A stretch of 64,000 nt of DNA from Prauserella rugosa (GCF_000719975.1 NZ_JOIJ01000006.1:219750-283749), one strand, 5' to 3'; positions 8,416-18,352 are shown, counted from the first letter of the stretch. Program-made: numbers and translations. The notes: a model not told the origin generated them from the letters alone.

Positions 8416-9603
8416 GTGAACGCTCTCTCCGGAATCAAGGTCGTGGACATCTCGACCCTCTTCGCGGGACCGACTGCAGCCATGCTCATGGGCGACTTCG
8501 GCGCTGACGTGATCAAGGTCGAGCACCCTCGACGCGGCGATCCCTCCCGCGGCCACGGCCACGCCAAGGACGGCGTCGGCCTGTGGTGGAAGGTCCTTTC
8601 CCGTAACAAGCGCACAACCGGGATCGACCTGTCCGCGCCCGAAGGTCAGGAGCTACTCAAGACGGTCCTGGCCGACGCCGACGTGCTGATCGAGAACTTC
8701 CGTCCCGGCACGCTCGAGCGCTGGAACCTCTCCCCCGAGCAGCTACACGAGGTCAATCCCCGACTGGTGATCGCCCGTGTCACCGGATTCGGCCAGTTCG
8801 GCCCCATGTCGAACGAACCGGGTTTCGGCACCCTGGCCGAGGCGATGAGTGGGTTCGCCTCGATGACTGGCGAGCCTGATGGCCCGCCGACGCTGCCACC
8901 GCTCGCGCTCGCGGACGGGATCGCAGCACTCGCCGGGGCATACACGATCATGGTCGCGCTCCAAGGGAGACAAAAGACCGGCAAGGGTCAGGTGTTGGAC
9001 CTGGCGATCATCGAGCCGATCCTGACGGTGTTGGGCCCGCAGATCACGGCATACCGCGCGCTGGGCGTGGTCCCGGAACGCACTGGCAATCGGTCCACGA
9101 ACAACTCCCCGCGCAACATCTACCGCACCCGTGACGGGCGGTGGCTCGCGATCTCGACGAGCGCGCAGTCCATTGCCGAGCGCGTTATACGCCTCGTCGG
9201 CAGGCCCGAGCTCGTCGATGAACCGTGGTTCGCATCGGGACGTACGCGCGCCCAGCACGCCGACGAGCTGGACGCGGCCGTCGGGAGTTGGATCGCCGAG
9301 CGCGACGCCGACGACGTCATCGCAGCGTTCAGTGAGGCGCAAGCAGCCGTTGCCCCGGTGTACGACGTTGCGGATGTCGTCGCCGACCCACAGTTCCAGG
9401 CACTCGGCACCGTCCTCGACGTCCCGGATCCGGAGCTGGGAACCGTTGCCATGCAGAACGTGCTGGCACGTTTGTCTGGGACGCCCGGCGAGATCCGGTG
9501 GGCTGGTCCTCGTCTGGGCGAGCACACCGAGGAAGTCCTGAGCGAAGCGGGCGTTTCGAGTGAACACATTGCAGCGCTTCGTCAACGAGGGGTGGTCGCC
9601 TGA
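8416..9603 (+). CDS. class III CoA-transferase (CaiB/BaiF family)
   Basis: A protein of about 395 residues that moves CoA between a donor thioester and a carboxylic acid. It begins with the family pattern ALSGIKVVDISTLFAGP and has the FGADVIKVEHP and LSRNKRTTGIDL blocks, plus the Asp-containing nucleophile region around GFGTLAEAMSGF. The GTG at 8416 is chosen because it coincides with the predicted transcription start; ATG at 8407 lies inside the operator and has no Shine-Dalgarno. The stop codon overlaps the CitE-type lyase start (TGATG). Together they could activate and cleave a hydroxy-dicarboxylic acid such as malate or citramalate. The substrate is not readable. Confidence 0.9.
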   Translation: MNALSGIKVVDISTLFAGPTAAMLMGDFGADVIKVEHPRRGDPSRGHGHAKDGVGLWWKVLSRNKRTTGIDLSAPEGQELLKTVLADADVLIENFRPGTLERWNLSPEQLHEVNPRLVIARVTGFGQFGPMSNEPGFGTLAEAMSGFASMTGEPDGPPTLPPLALADGIAALAGAYTIMVALQGRQKTGKGQVLDLAIIEPILTVLGPQITAYRALGVVPERTGNRSTNNSPRNIYRTRDGRWLAISTSAQSIAERVIRLVGRPELVDEPWFASGRTRAQHADELDAAVGSWIAERDADDVIAAFSEAQAAVAPVYDVADVVADPQFQALGTVLDVPDPELGTVAMQNVLARLSGTPGEIRWAGPRLGEHTEEVLSEAGVSSEHIAALRQRGVVA

Positions 9604-10466
9604 TGCCGGCAGACGTGACGGTCACGGCGCTCTACGCACCCGCCAGCCGACCCGAGTTGCTCCCCAAGGCGTTGAACAGCGGCGCCGACGTCGTCCTTGT
9701 CGACCTTGAGGACGCAGTTCTAGCCGGACGGAAAGACTTCGCCCGCACCACTGCCCTGGCGCTGCTCGACGAACTCCCCGACGAGCCCGCCGTTCAGATT
9801 CGTGTCAACCACCCTCGTGGCGAATACGGCACTCGCGATCTCGCTGCACTGGGTGAACATCCTGCGCTCAGTCAGGGGCGCATCGGCCTTCGCATCCCCA
9901 AGGTCACTACTCCGGAGGACGTCGACGTCGCGCTGGACATACTCGGCGTCGACGACATGGAGTCAGCTCCCCCCATGCATTGCCTGCTCGAGTCCGCAGC
10001 CGGGGTTGAGAACGCGAGCGTCATCGCCCGACATCCCGCCGTCGTCGGTCTCGCACTCGGCGAAGCCGATTTGGCGGCCGAACTGTCGCTCGAAGGCGAG
10101 GAGGCCTACACGTGGATCCGTAGTCGCATCGTCGTCGCAGCGGCCGGGGCCGGCCTGCCGGCACCCGTCATGGCGGTCTACACCGACCTCGACGACCTTG
10201 CCGGACTCGCCAAGTCCTGCGCCCGAGGGAAAGCGCTCGGCATGTTCGGACGCAGCGCGCTCCATCCCAAACAACTGCCCACGATCAAAGCAGCCTTCGC
10301 ACCGACGGATGACGAGGTTCGCAGGGCCCGCGAAGTCGTCACCGCAGCAGCCGGCGGAGAAGCAGACGGAACGGGAGCGTTGGCACTCCCCGATGGCCGG
10401 TTCATCGACGCGCCGATCATCGAGTCCGCCCGCCGAACCCTCCAGCTAGCAGAACGGCTCACCTGA
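9603..10466 (+). CDS. CitE-type CoA-ester lyase (malyl/citramalyl-CoA lyase family)
   Basis: A 287-residue HpcH/HpaI-CitE family TIM barrel. These Mg2+-dependent enzymes cleave beta-hydroxyacyl-CoAs such as malyl-CoA or citramalyl-CoA. Landmarks are VLVDLEDAV near the N terminus, IRVNHPRGEYGTRDL, the metal-ligand Glu in HCLLESAAGVENA, LALGEADLAAEL and the late GRSALHPKQLPTI. It is translationally coupled to the CoA-transferase, and this pair echoes succinyl-CoA:malate CoA-transferase/malyl-CoA lyase and the itaconate pathway. No hydratase gene is nearby, so a direct hydroxy-acid substrate is more likely than itaconate (inference). Confidence 0.88.
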   Translation: MPADVTVTALYAPASRPELLPKALNSGADVVLVDLEDAVLAGRKDFARTTALALLDELPDEPAVQIRVNHPRGEYGTRDLAALGEHPALSQGRIGLRIPKVTTPEDVDVALDILGVDDMESAPPMHCLLESAAGVENASVIARHPAVVGLALGEADLAAELSLEGEEAYTWIRSRIVVAAAGAGLPAPVMAVYTDLDDLAGLAKSCARGKALGMFGRSALHPKQLPTIKAAFAPTDDEVRRAREVVTAAAGGEADGTGALALPDGRFIDAPIIESARRTLQLAERLT

Positions 10467-10500
10467 GCCGTTATCCCGTTCCCCTTTTTCCTACAACGAA

Positions 10501-11850
10501 GTGGATTCCCTCATGCTCGGCATCTGGGCGCTGGTCGCCTACATCGCGATCATCATCGTGTGGAACGGCGTATTCAAACGCAACATCGGCGAGGCCATGA
10601 TCCTCGGCTTCGTCGCGGTCGCTGCCTTCGGCGGTAGCTCGTTCTTCGACACCTTCTGGGCCGGCATCGAAGGAGCTGCGACCGAGGAGATCGTCTTCGC
10701 GGCACTGACGTTCGTGTTCATGGGCTTCGTGCTCAGTAAGACCGGGGTCGTCGACCAGCTGATCGCGATGCTCAACTCCCTATTGGGCAGACGTCGGGGT
10801 GGCGCTGGATACGTATCGACGGTGGCGTCCGGCTTGTTCGGCGCGGTCTCCGGCTCGGGTTCGGGCAATGCCGCGGCCGTAGGGTCGGTGACGATTCCCT
10901 GGATGGAGAACTCGAACTTCAGTCCGAAGCTCTCCGCGACCGTGGTCGCAGGCAACGCCGGGCTCGGTATTGCCATTCCGCCCAGCTCCTCACTGTTCAT
11001 CCTCACCGGGTCCGCGGCCGTTGCAAGCTACGTAACGGCCGATCAACTCTTCGTCGCCTTGTTCCTGGGCGGCGCCTGGACACTCGTCTATCGCCTGTTG
11101 GTGATGTTCTATTTCGTCCGCCGGCACAAGATCGGCGCCGTCGATCCGGCGCTTATCGAGCCCTTCCGGCGAACCTTTGCAGCCGGGTGGTCGAGCCTGC
11201 TCGTGTTCGTCGGTATCGCGATCCCGGTGCTGCTGACGTCCGGCTCCACTGGCGATGCGATCGTCACGTGGATCGGTGAAGGGCCCGCCGATGAAATCTC
11301 CATCATCACGTGGATTCCGGTACTCGTGACGATGATCGGCCTCGTCCTCGGCCGCAAGGCGTTACCGCGCCGTGCTTCCGGCTGGTGGCAGTTACTCGGC
11401 GAGGTCGGCCCACGGTACGCCGTCATCGGCGCGACACTCTTCTTCGCCTTCGCCGCCGCCGAGTCACTCGGCGAGCTCGGTCTCGCGGAGCAGCTCGCGT
11501 CACTGTTGGGCGACCTCGACATGCCGCCGTTCTTGGTGGCGCTCGTCATCGGCCTGATCGTGGTGGGCGTCGCGGCACCACTGACCGGCACCGCGACCAT
11601 CGCCGCGGTGGGCCCGGTCGCCTTCACCACGCTGCTGTCCGCGGGCGTGTCGCCCGTGCCTGCCGCGGTCGCGATCCTGGTGTTCGCCTCGACCGAAGGC
11701 GCATCCCCGCCCGGGGCCGCACCGATCTACATCGCCAGCGGTATCGCACGCGTCAACCCCGCTCGCACGTTCGTCCCGCTCGTTCTGTGGTATGTCCTGC
11801 CGATCCTCGTCATCGGCTCGCTGATCGCCGTCGGCGTACTGCCGGTCTGA
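10501..11850 (+). CDS. TRAP-type transporter large permease (DctM-like)
   Basis: A 449-residue polytopic membrane protein. It shows the repeated DctM architecture, with the GAVSGSGSGNAAAVGS loop followed by GIAIPPSSSLFIL in the first half and TGTATIAAVG followed by EGASPPGAAPIYI in the second. TRAP permeases import organic acids with Na+ and normally need a periplasmic DctP and a four-helix DctQ. Neither is present here; only a 75-residue two-helix protein follows. It probably imports the acid used by the upstream CoA-transferase and lyase. GTG at 10501 and ATG at 10513 are both possible starts; neither has a strong ribosome site. Confidence 0.82.
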   Translation: MDSLMLGIWALVAYIAIIIVWNGVFKRNIGEAMILGFVAVAAFGGSSFFDTFWAGIEGAATEEIVFAALTFVFMGFVLSKTGVVDQLIAMLNSLLGRRRGGAGYVSTVASGLFGAVSGSGSGNAAAVGSVTIPWMENSNFSPKLSATVVAGNAGLGIAIPPSSSLFILTGSAAVASYVTADQLFVALFLGGAWTLVYRLLVMFYFVRRHKIGAVDPALIEPFRRTFAAGWSSLLVFVGIAIPVLLTSGSTGDAIVTWIGEGPADEISIITWIPVLVTMIGLVLGRKALPRRASGWWQLLGEVGPRYAVIGATLFFAFAAAESLGELGLAEQLASLLGDLDMPPFLVALVIGLIVVGVAAPLTGTATIAAVGPVAFTTLLSAGVSPVPAAVAILVFASTEGASPPGAAPIYIASGIARVNPARTFVPLVLWYVLPILVIGSLIAVGVLPV

Positions 11851-11866
11851 CACGAAGGAGACTCTG

Positions 11867-12094
11867 ATGATCACACGGACTGTGGACGGTACGTTCCGCG
11901 TCTGTTTGGCGCTGTTCCTCATCGGCGGCGTGATCGTGGTGGCCGCTCAGGCATTCGGTCTCCTCGTCGGAAACGGACCGCTTGTCGAAGCCGCGGTCGA
12001 ATGGGCGGGAACGCCGACCTTCGTCCTGGCGGGAGCAGCCGGCCTACTCGGCTTCATTTTGTCCTATTTGAAGGGATGGGACACCAGCGACTGA
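11867..12094 (+). CDS. small two-helix membrane protein following the TRAP-like permease
   Basis: A 75-residue protein with two predicted membrane helices (about residues 10-33 and 49-68), starting 17 bases after the permease stop with GAAGGAG well placed. No named family is recognised. Position and size suggest a minimal partner standing in for the small TRAP subunit, but that is inference. It ends the operon; a convergent Lrp-type gene begins 31 bases on. Confidence 0.7.
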   Translation: MITRTVDGTFRVCLALFLIGGVIVVAAQAFGLLVGNGPLVEAAVEWAGTPTFVLAGAAGLLGFILSYLKGWDTSD

Positions 12095-12124
12095 TCCTTG
12101 ACACGCTGCGGCGCAACGGAGGGG

Positions 12125-13144
12125 TCACTCGAGAAACTCCATCGGACCGGACTGTTCGGAGTACCGTCCGTCGACGACCATGTTCCACACGCGCTTGTAG
12201 GTACTGGTCTGGATGAGAATCTCGACACGCCGGACTCCCTCGATCCGTCCCAACACACCGGTGACGTAGCCGTACATGTCCGGGTGGTCAGGCAGCACGA
12301 TCTGCCCAACGAGATTGTTCCGACCGGCTGTAGCGGCGAGGTACTTCGTACCCTCGTTGCGCGCCAGCGCTTCGCCGACGTGCCCGAGGTGAGCCGGTTC
12401 GACCTCGAGCCACACCCAGAACTCGGCGTTGAACCCAAGGACTTCGGGCTCGATGAGCACGCGGAAATCGAGCAGCTCCCGCTCGCGAAGCGAGTCCATG
12501 ATGCGGCGCGCGGTGTTCTCCGATTTGCCGATGGCGGAGGCCAGCTCCGGTAGAGGTGTCCGGCCGTTGCGGATCAGCAGTTCGAGAACGGTCCGTTCGG
12601 CCTGAGTCAACTGCGCACGCGGCAACTCGCGAGACCGCACATCCACCCGTCGCTCCACCGCTTCCGGCAGCCAGTCCTGACCGGACGTGTAGGTGTGCAT
12701 CACCACGAAAACCTCCGCGGAGACGTCGAACTCGGCCGACAACCGCCCGATGCGTTTCTGCAACGCGGCCGCGTCGGGTACGACGAACTCCGCGACGCTG
12801 CCCACGGAACCCACGACACCGCCGAGGAACCGCACATCACCCCTGGCCCGCAAGGTCTCGAGGAACTCCGTGTCCCCCGCACGCGGCCCCGTGAACTGCA
12901 CCATCGCGGGTACACCGAGCCCCAACCGCGCCACGTCCGTACGACCGATCAGACGCAGCATGCCTGCGCCGTGCATCGCTTCGAACCGTCTACGCGCCGT
13001 GCTCGGGGAGCAGCCGAGCTCGTCGGCGACTTTCGGCCACGGAGCCCGGCCGTCGGAGTGCAGGACACGGATCACAGCCGCGTCCACCTCGTCGATGAGT
13101 GGTCCCACCTGTCCACCTCGGCTTGCCTTGCGCGCTCGAAACAT
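12125..13144 (-). CDS. Lrp/AsnC family regulator with two HTH-ligand modules
   Basis: A 339-residue protein about twice the usual Lrp length. It contains two AsnC-type helix-turn-helix segments (about residues 15-70, LHSDGRAPWPKVADELG; and about 178-230, LIRNGRTPLPELASAIG), each followed by an alpha/beta ligand-type domain. Tandem Lrp proteins are known in actinobacteria. It is divergent from an amino-acid-type ABC importer and demethylation genes, so it likely controls them in response to an amino acid. ATG at 13144 has no ribosome site; GTG at 13108 with an upstream GAGGTGG is a credible alternative start. Confidence 0.87.
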   Translation of the reverse strand: MFRARKASRGGQVGPLIDEVDAAVIRVLHSDGRAPWPKVADELGCSPSTARRRFEAMHGAGMLRLIGRTDVARLGLGVPAMVQFTGPRAGDTEFLETLRARGDVRFLGGVVGSVGSVAEFVVPDAAALQKRIGRLSAEFDVSAEVFVVMHTYTSGQDWLPEAVERRVDVRSRELPRAQLTQAERTVLELLIRNGRTPLPELASAIGKSENTARRIMDSLRERELLDFRVLIEPEVLGFNAEFWVWLEVEPAHLGHVGEALARNEGTKYLAATAGRNNLVGQIVLPDHPDMYGYVTGVLGRIEGVRRVEILIQTSTYKRVWNMVVDGRYSEQSGPMEFLE

Positions 13145-13162
13145 CCGGATTCAAGAACTTAC

Positions 13163-13175
13163 ATGATTGAATCAT
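13163..13175. promoter_or_regulatory. palindrome in the Lrp/ABC divergent promoter region
   Basis: ATGATT-G-AATCAT is a perfect 6-bp inverted repeat around one base, 19 bp upstream of the Lrp-type gene and 95 bp before the solute-binding protein gene. It is a reasonable Lrp-type half-site pair; binding is inferred from position only. Confidence 0.4.
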
Positions 13176-13269
13176 CCGCACTATTGCCATTCAGTGACTC
13201 GATCCTCCAAACTGTCAGCCACGCCACACCTCCCCGCCGTTCGCACCCACCGACACAAGCGAGGTCGCG

Positions 13270-14148
13270 ATGTTCCGTCTCCGCCAGAGCACGAGAGCCG
13301 CCGGGAACCAACGTTTCACACCAGTCCTACTCGTCGGCATCACCTCCCTCATCGCTGCGGGCGCCTGCGGACTACCGGGCACCGGTTCGACAGTTCCCGA
13401 GGACTGCAAGCCCACCGCCGATGTGCAAACCCTCAACGAAGGCGAACTCACGGTTCTGGTCGCTGAGCACCCACCGTTCGTCTCGATGAGCGGCAACGAG
13501 TTGACGGGCATCGACGGAGAACTGATCAACGACATCGCGGCGGATCTGTGCCTCGAGCTCAATGTCAGGTCGACGTCGTTCTCCGCGGTGATCGAGGGCC
13601 TCAAGACCGGGCGCGCAGACCTGTCCGCCGGCAACTGGACACTCGACGACGAGCGCCGGCGACTCTTCGAGGTCAGCGACGGCGTCTACACCAGCGGTAT
13701 GGGCATCGTGACTCGCGACCGAGGCTGGTCCGCGGTCGGCGACCTCCAGGGCAAGTCTCTCGGAACGCCCCAGGGCTACCTCTGGGTCGACCAGCTCAAC
13801 GATGTCTACGGCGCTGACAACGTCCGCCAGTACCAAACGGACACCGCCGTCCTCGACGACGTCAAAGCAGGCCGAATCGAGGCCGGTGTCGTCAGCCTGG
13901 CCGCCAACACGTGGCGCCTACGCCAAGACCAATACGCAGGGCTGACGATGACGGAAATGAAGCCGACCCGGCATATTCCGTACACACAGGACCCGGCGAC
14001 GTCGGTGGCGCTCATCGCCAAGGGCAACACCGCGCTCAAGAAAGCCACCAACACGGCTATCAAGGACTACTACACATCCGGCAAGCTCGGGAAGGCGCTG
14101 GAGAAGGCAGGCCTCGACCCTGACACCGCCTACCCCGGCGGCGCGTGA
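13270..14148 (+). CDS. ABC transporter solute-binding lipoprotein, amino acid type (family 3)
   Basis: A 292-residue lipoprotein. The signal peptide ends in an AGAC lipobox with Cys33 as the lipidated residue. The mature part is a family 3 periplasmic-binding-protein fold: it opens with [15 protein letters not shown], then [14 protein letters not shown], and has [18 protein letters not shown] and a [13 protein letters not shown] domain hinge. It captures a polar or cationic amino acid outside the membrane for the following ATPase and two permeases. The GAGGT ribosome site is 4 bases before the ATG. Confidence 0.9.
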   Translation: MFRLRQSTRAAGNQRFTPVLLVGITSLIAAGACGLPGTGSTVPEDCKPTADVQTLNEGELTVLVAEHPPFVSMSGNELTGIDGELINDIAADLCLELNVRSTSFSAVIEGLKTGRADLSAGNWTLDDERRRLFEVSDGVYTSGMGIVTRDRGWSAVGDLQGKSLGTPQGYLWVDQLNDVYGADNVRQYQTDTAVLDDVKAGRIEAGVVSLAANTWRLRQDQYAGLTMTEMKPTRHIPYTQDPATSVALIAKGNTALKKATNTAIKDYYTSGKLGKALEKAGLDPDTAYPGGA

Positions 14149-14191
14149 TTCCCGTCCGTCACGCCCTTCCCGCCGAAGCGATTGGCACATC

Positions 14192-14959
14192 ATGACTTTC
14201 GACAAGGCCCGCGTCCTCCTCCGAGCCGAGGCGATTGAGAAGTCCTTCCGCGGCAGCACCGTGCTCGACGGCATATCCATGGATGTCCACGCCGGTGAGG
14301 TCATCGCGCTCATCGGGCCGAGCGGCGCGGGAAAGAGCACGTTCCTTCGCTGCCTGAACTACCTCGAACAACCGACCAGCGGACACCTCAGCCTCGACGG
14401 CGAACCTGTGTTCGCCGATCCGTTGAAACCGTCGAAGTCGGAACTGCTGAGCCTGCGCAGACGTGTGGGCATGGTGTTCCAGGCGTTCAACCTCTTTCCT
14501 CATCTGTCGGTCATGGAGAACGTCACCATGGCGCAGCGACTCAACGGACGCCGCGCCAAGGACGAGGCCGAGGAGTACGCGCTGAAGCTGTTGAGCCAGG
14601 TGGGGGTCGAGGAGAAGGCCAAGGCCCGCCCCTCCGAGTGTTCCGGCGGCCAACAACAACGCGTCGCCATCGCGCGAGCGCTCTCCCAGGACCCGGACGT
14701 CATGCTGTTCGATGAACCGACCTCGGCGTTGGACCCCGAGGTCGGCAACGACGTTCTGAAGGTGATGCGCGATCTGGCCGACGCCGGCACGACGATGATC
14801 GTGGTCACGCACGAGATGCGGTTCGCAGAACGGGTCGCAGATCGGGTATTGCTCCTCGACGAGGGGCGAATCCTGGAAGAAGGACCGCCGACCCGCGTGT
14901 TCCATCAGCCCGAGCACGCACGCACCAAGCGCTTCCTTGAGGCGGTGCTCCACCGATGA
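14192..14959 (+). CDS. ABC transporter ATPase, polar amino acid type (GlnQ/HisP-like)
   Basis: A 255-residue ATP-binding subunit with all catalytic motifs: Walker [10 protein letters not shown] at about 43-50, Q-loop in VFQAFNLFP, signature SGGQQQR near 151, Walker [14 protein letters not shown] and the switch His in VVTHEMRFA. Its start has no strong ribosome site. Its end overlaps the next permease by 4 bases. It energises the importer encoded with the lipoprotein upstream and two permeases downstream. Confidence 0.93.
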   Translation: MTFDKARVLLRAEAIEKSFRGSTVLDGISMDVHAGEVIALIGPSGAGKSTFLRCLNYLEQPTSGHLSLDGEPVFADPLKPSKSELLSLRRRVGMVFQAFNLFPHLSVMENVTMAQRLNGRRAKDEAEEYALKLLSQVGVEEKAKARPSECSGGQQQRVAIARALSQDPDVMLFDEPTSALDPEVGNDVLKVMRDLADAGTTMIVVTHEMRFAERVADRVLLLDEGRILEEGPPTRVFHQPEHARTKRFLEAVLHR

Positions 14960-15615
14960 GCGGCGGAGCGGACGTCGGCACCCTGTTCCAGGTGATCGGC
15001 ACGGGTTTGGTCGTGACAGTCGTGATGACCGTCGTCGCCTTCTGCGCAGGCGCAGTGATCGCGGTGCCCGTCGCCTTGATGCGCACCTCACGAACGTGGC
15101 CGCTGCGCGCTCCTGCCGTCGCGTTCATCGACCTCGTGCGCGGCATCCCCATCCTGGTATGGCTGCTCATCATCTTCTACGGACTCGGCAACATCGTGTC
15201 GCTGGATCCACTACCCGCGGCTCTCATCGGCCTGACCCTCATCTCGAGCGCGTATCTCGCCGAGAACTTCCGTGCCGGCATCGAGAACGTGCACGCCGGA
15301 CAGAAGGAAGCGGCAGCTGCGCTCGGCCTGAGCCGCGCCCATCAGTTCTGGCGCGTGGTCGCACCACAGGCCGTCAACATCGCCATGCCGCCCTCCGCCT
15401 CGTTCGCCGTAGCGTTACTCAAAGACACGGCGATCGCCGCGATCATCGGCGTTACCGATATCATCTTCTTCGCCCAGCAGGAGGTGGCACGCGGTGCACC
15501 GGCCGTCGCAGCCTTCCTCATCGCAGGGGTATTCTATCTGATCGTCAGCATTCCCCTGTCGTACTTCTCCCGCTTCGTGGACCACAGGATTCGCAAGAAG
15601 GTGGTCGTCGTATGA
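14956..15615 (+). CDS. ABC transporter permease, polar amino acid type
   Basis: A 219-residue HisM/GlnP-type permease with about five membrane helices and the cytoplasmic EAA loop ([20 protein letters not shown]) that docks onto the ATPase. The conserved [14 protein letters not shown] segment is also typical. It overlaps its neighbours by 4 bases on each side, indicating translational coupling. It would form a heterodimer with the following permease. Confidence 0.92.
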   Translation: MSGGADVGTLFQVIGTGLVVTVVMTVVAFCAGAVIAVPVALMRTSRTWPLRAPAVAFIDLVRGIPILVWLLIIFYGLGNIVSLDPLPAALIGLTLISSAYLAENFRAGIENVHAGQKEAAAALGLSRAHQFWRVVAPQAVNIAMPPSASFAVALLKDTAIAAIIGVTDIIFFAQQEVARGAPAVAAFLIAGVFYLIVSIPLSYFSRFVDHRIRKKVVVV

Positions 15616-16259
15616 CATTCCTGAACGACTGGGCACACTGGCTGCCAAGTCTACTGCAGGGACTCGGGACGTCACTGCTTCTGACCCTGTGCGTCGCGGC
15701 GATAGGGTTCCCACTCGGTCTCGCTCTGGCACTGCTGAGCATCGCCCCTGTGCGAATAGTGCGAATCCTGTCGATCGCCTTCATCGAACTGTTCCGTGGC
15801 ATTCCACTTCTGGTCGTGATATTCTTTGCCTACTTCGGGTTCCCGGACATTGGAATCGTGATCAGTGCGTTCGCCACGATCGTGGTGGCACATTCACTGA
15901 ACCTGGGTGCCTATTCCAGTGAGGTCTTCCGGGCCGGGATCCTGCACGTGGGAGCCGGACAACGCGAGGCGGCGACGAGCCTCGGACTGACCCAATGGCA
16001 CGCGTTCTCCCGAGTCGTGCTCCCCCAAGCCTTGCGGGCCGTGCCCGGACCCCTCATGTCATTTCTCATTATGGTCTTCCAATCGACGTCACTGGCGTTC
16101 GCCATCGGCGTCGGAGAGATGACCAGTAAATCATTCTCCATCGGATCGACGACATTCGACTACCTTTCGGTTCTCGTACTGGCCGGCATCATCTACGCCG
16201 TCATCTGCATCGCCTCCGCACGCGTCGTCGCCAGGGCCGAAGCGAAGATGCGCACATAA
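15612..16259 (+). CDS. ABC transporter permease, polar amino acid type (second subunit)
   Basis: A 215-residue permease of the same family. It has the FIELFRGIPLLVVIFF segment and the EAA loop QREAATSLGLTQWHAFSRVV. The reading frame is open far upstream, but ATG at 15612 overlaps the preceding stop codon as ATGA and matches the family length. A 50-base gap follows before the demethylase gene, so the importer and the enzymes are probably one transcript. Confidence 0.92.
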   Translation: MTFLNDWAHWLPSLLQGLGTSLLLTLCVAAIGFPLGLALALLSIAPVRIVRILSIAFIELFRGIPLLVVIFFAYFGFPDIGIVISAFATIVVAHSLNLGAYSSEVFRAGILHVGAGQREAATSLGLTQWHAFSRVVLPQALRAVPGPLMSFLIMVFQSTSLAFAIGVGEMTSKSFSIGSTTFDYLSVLVLAGIIYAVICIASARVVARAEAKMRT

Positions 16260-16309
16260 ATCGCCTATCCGACTGAATCCGAACCTCTCACTCGCACGAA
16301 GGCAGATTC

Positions 16310-18352
16310 ATGATCGAGGATCCACTTCTGACTCCTTACCAGCTGTCCGGCTTGAATCTCAGGAATAGAATAGTAAGCACTGCACATTCATCCCGATACA
16401 CGAGCGGAGGAATCCCCACGGAGCGGTACCGGGCCTACCAAGAACAGAAAGCCCGAGGCGGGGTCGGTCTCGTCACACTCGGCGGATCGGCCGTCGTCTC
16501 ACGTGATTCTCCGCCGGCCTTCGGCAACATCACGATGTACAAGGACGAGGTCGTCGGCGCCCTGGAACGCGTCGTCGATTCGTGTCGAACGTACGGTAGC
16601 GGCGTCTTCCTCCAGCTCACCCACCTGGGTCGGCGTACGACCGACCACACCGGCGACTGGCTTCCCACTGTGTCGTCGGCGTCCCTGAGGGAACCCGCGC
16701 ACCGCGCATACCCGAAGGCCGCGGAACCGTGGGACGAGGACCGTATCGTGGCAGACTTCGCCGCAGCTGCGGAACGGGCCATGGCAGCCGGCGTCGATGG
16801 GATCGAACTCGAACACTACGGACACCTCCTCGATGCGTTCGCCTCGCCTTGGCATCTGTCGAGGCTGTCACCGGACGACCGTGCCCGTGCGACGCAGCTA
16901 CCGGAACGCGTCATCCGCGCCATCACCGATGTCATCGGCGACGACATGGTCCTCGGCGTACGGATGGCCGTTGACGAACGTCGGGCCGACGGGCTGGACC
17001 TCGATGCAGCACACTCCCTGCTGAGACGCTACGTCGCCCTGGGGATTCGCTTCGTCAACGTTGTCGTCGGGACGATCGAGTCGGCCACCCGCCTGTCGGA
17101 GGTCATACCGGGTGCCGGCCACAAGTCGGCACCGTTCCTCGATACCGTGGCCGAGGTGAAACGTTCGCATCCGGACGTCACCGTGCTGCACGCCGCCAAG
17201 ATCGACGATGTCGCTACCGCCCGACACGCGATCTCGAACGGCTTTATGGACCTCGTCGGGATGACCCGTGCGAATATCGCCGACCCCTATCTCGTGACAA
17301 AGATCCGGGAACGGAGGGAACGCGATATCCGCCCGTGCATCGGCGCGCGGTACTGCCTCGAGGGCGGTACGACCGGTGGCGTCGTATGCGTGCACAACCC
17401 GGCTGTCGGACGTGAAACGCACTTGCGTCACGAGATCGACACCACCGCACGGCGTTCTCGCAAGGTGGTCGTCGTCGGCGCAGGCCCTGCCGGACTCGAG
17501 GCAGCACACGTCGCCGCCAAGCGGGGACACGAGGTCACCGTGCTGGAAGCCGCGTCCGAGGCGGGAGGCCAGGTCAACCTGCTCATCGCCAACGACCGCA
17601 GGCGCGACCTCGCCGGCGCCGTCGATTGGCGGCTCGAGCAGGCCAGGAAGTACGGCGTCGAGTTCCGTTTCGGCGTGTTCGCCGACGAAACCATCGTGCT
17701 GGCGACGAAGCCGGACGTCGTCGTCGTGGCCACCGGCGGTCTCGCCCGCACGCCGTCGGAGGCCGGGCTGCATCTCGCCGACCAGGTCGACGACATCTGG
17801 ACCGTCTTCGAACAGCCCCACAGACGTTACGGACGGGTGCTGCTGTACGACGATGACGGACGTTACCCCTCACTCGATGCCGTGGAGGTGCTGGCAAAAG
17901 CGGGCAACACAGTGACCTACGCCAGCCCCGAACGGTCGGTAGGTGTGGAGGTCGGAGCGTTGAACTTCGCCGATTTCCAGGCGACGTTCGACCGCCACGG
18001 CGTGACCTTTGCCATCGCCCGCGGCCTTCACTGCGTGGAACCGCACGAGAACGGGGCGACGATGACGGCCACACTCGAGACAGAAGCCGGCGCTCCGGCC
18101 GAGCGCGTCACATGCGACGCGGTCTTCTACGCAGGAGGAACAAACCCCAACGACGAGTTGTACCACGCACTGCGCGCCCACTCATCGAACGAGGGGCGGG
18201 TAGACTACGACGCGTTCATCCGCGGTGATCCGCAGCCGCAGCCACACGTTCCGGACTCGCGATTCGCGCTCTACCGTGTCGGGGACGCGATCACCAGCCG
18301 GAATATGCACGCGGCGATCCTCGACGCCCACCGCCTGGCGTTGGGGGTGTGA
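16310..18352 (+). CDS. FMN/FAD iron-sulfur demethylase of the N-methylproline/dimethylglycine demethylase type
   Basis: A 680-residue protein related to trimethylamine dehydrogenase and 2,4-dienoyl-CoA reductase. It has an N-terminal FMN-binding Old Yellow Enzyme barrel (about 1-340), a cysteine cluster (CIGARYCLEGGTTGGVVC) and a C-terminal FAD/NAD-binding half that starts with VVVVGAGPAGLEAAHVA. The cysteine pattern and length match StcD/DgcA-type enzymes, which demethylate N-methylproline or dimethylglycine, better than dienoyl-CoA reductases, which have a denser C-x2-C-x3-C spacing. The next gene, a sarcosine-oxidase-like protein, overlaps by 4 bases. The exact substrate is inferred only from the family and the importer context. 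Confidence 0.8.
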   Translation: MIEDPLLTPYQLSGLNLRNRIVSTAHSSRYTSGGIPTERYRAYQEQKARGGVGLVTLGGSAVVSRDSPPAFGNITMYKDEVVGALERVVDSCRTYGSGVFLQLTHLGRRTTDHTGDWLPTVSSASLREPAHRAYPKAAEPWDEDRIVADFAAAAERAMAAGVDGIELEHYGHLLDAFASPWHLSRLSPDDRARATQLPERVIRAITDVIGDDMVLGVRMAVDERRADGLDLDAAHSLLRRYVALGIRFVNVVVGTIESATRLSEVIPGAGHKSAPFLDTVAEVKRSHPDVTVLHAAKIDDVATARHAISNGFMDLVGMTRANIADPYLVTKIRERRERDIRPCIGARYCLEGGTTGGVVCVHNPAVGRETHLRHEIDTTARRSRKVVVVGAGPAGLEAAHVAAKRGHEVTVLEAASEAGGQVNLLIANDRRRDLAGAVDWRLEQARKYGVEFRFGVFADETIVLATKPDVVVVATGGLARTPSEAGLHLADQVDDIWTVFEQPHRRYGRVLLYDDDGRYPSLDAVEVLAKAGNTVTYASPERSVGVEVGALNFADFQATFDRHGVTFAIARGLHCVEPHENGATMTATLETEAGAPAERVTCDAVFYAGGTNPNDELYHALRAHSSNEGRVDYDAFIRGDPQPQPHVPDSRFALYRVGDAITSRNMHAAILDAHRLALGV

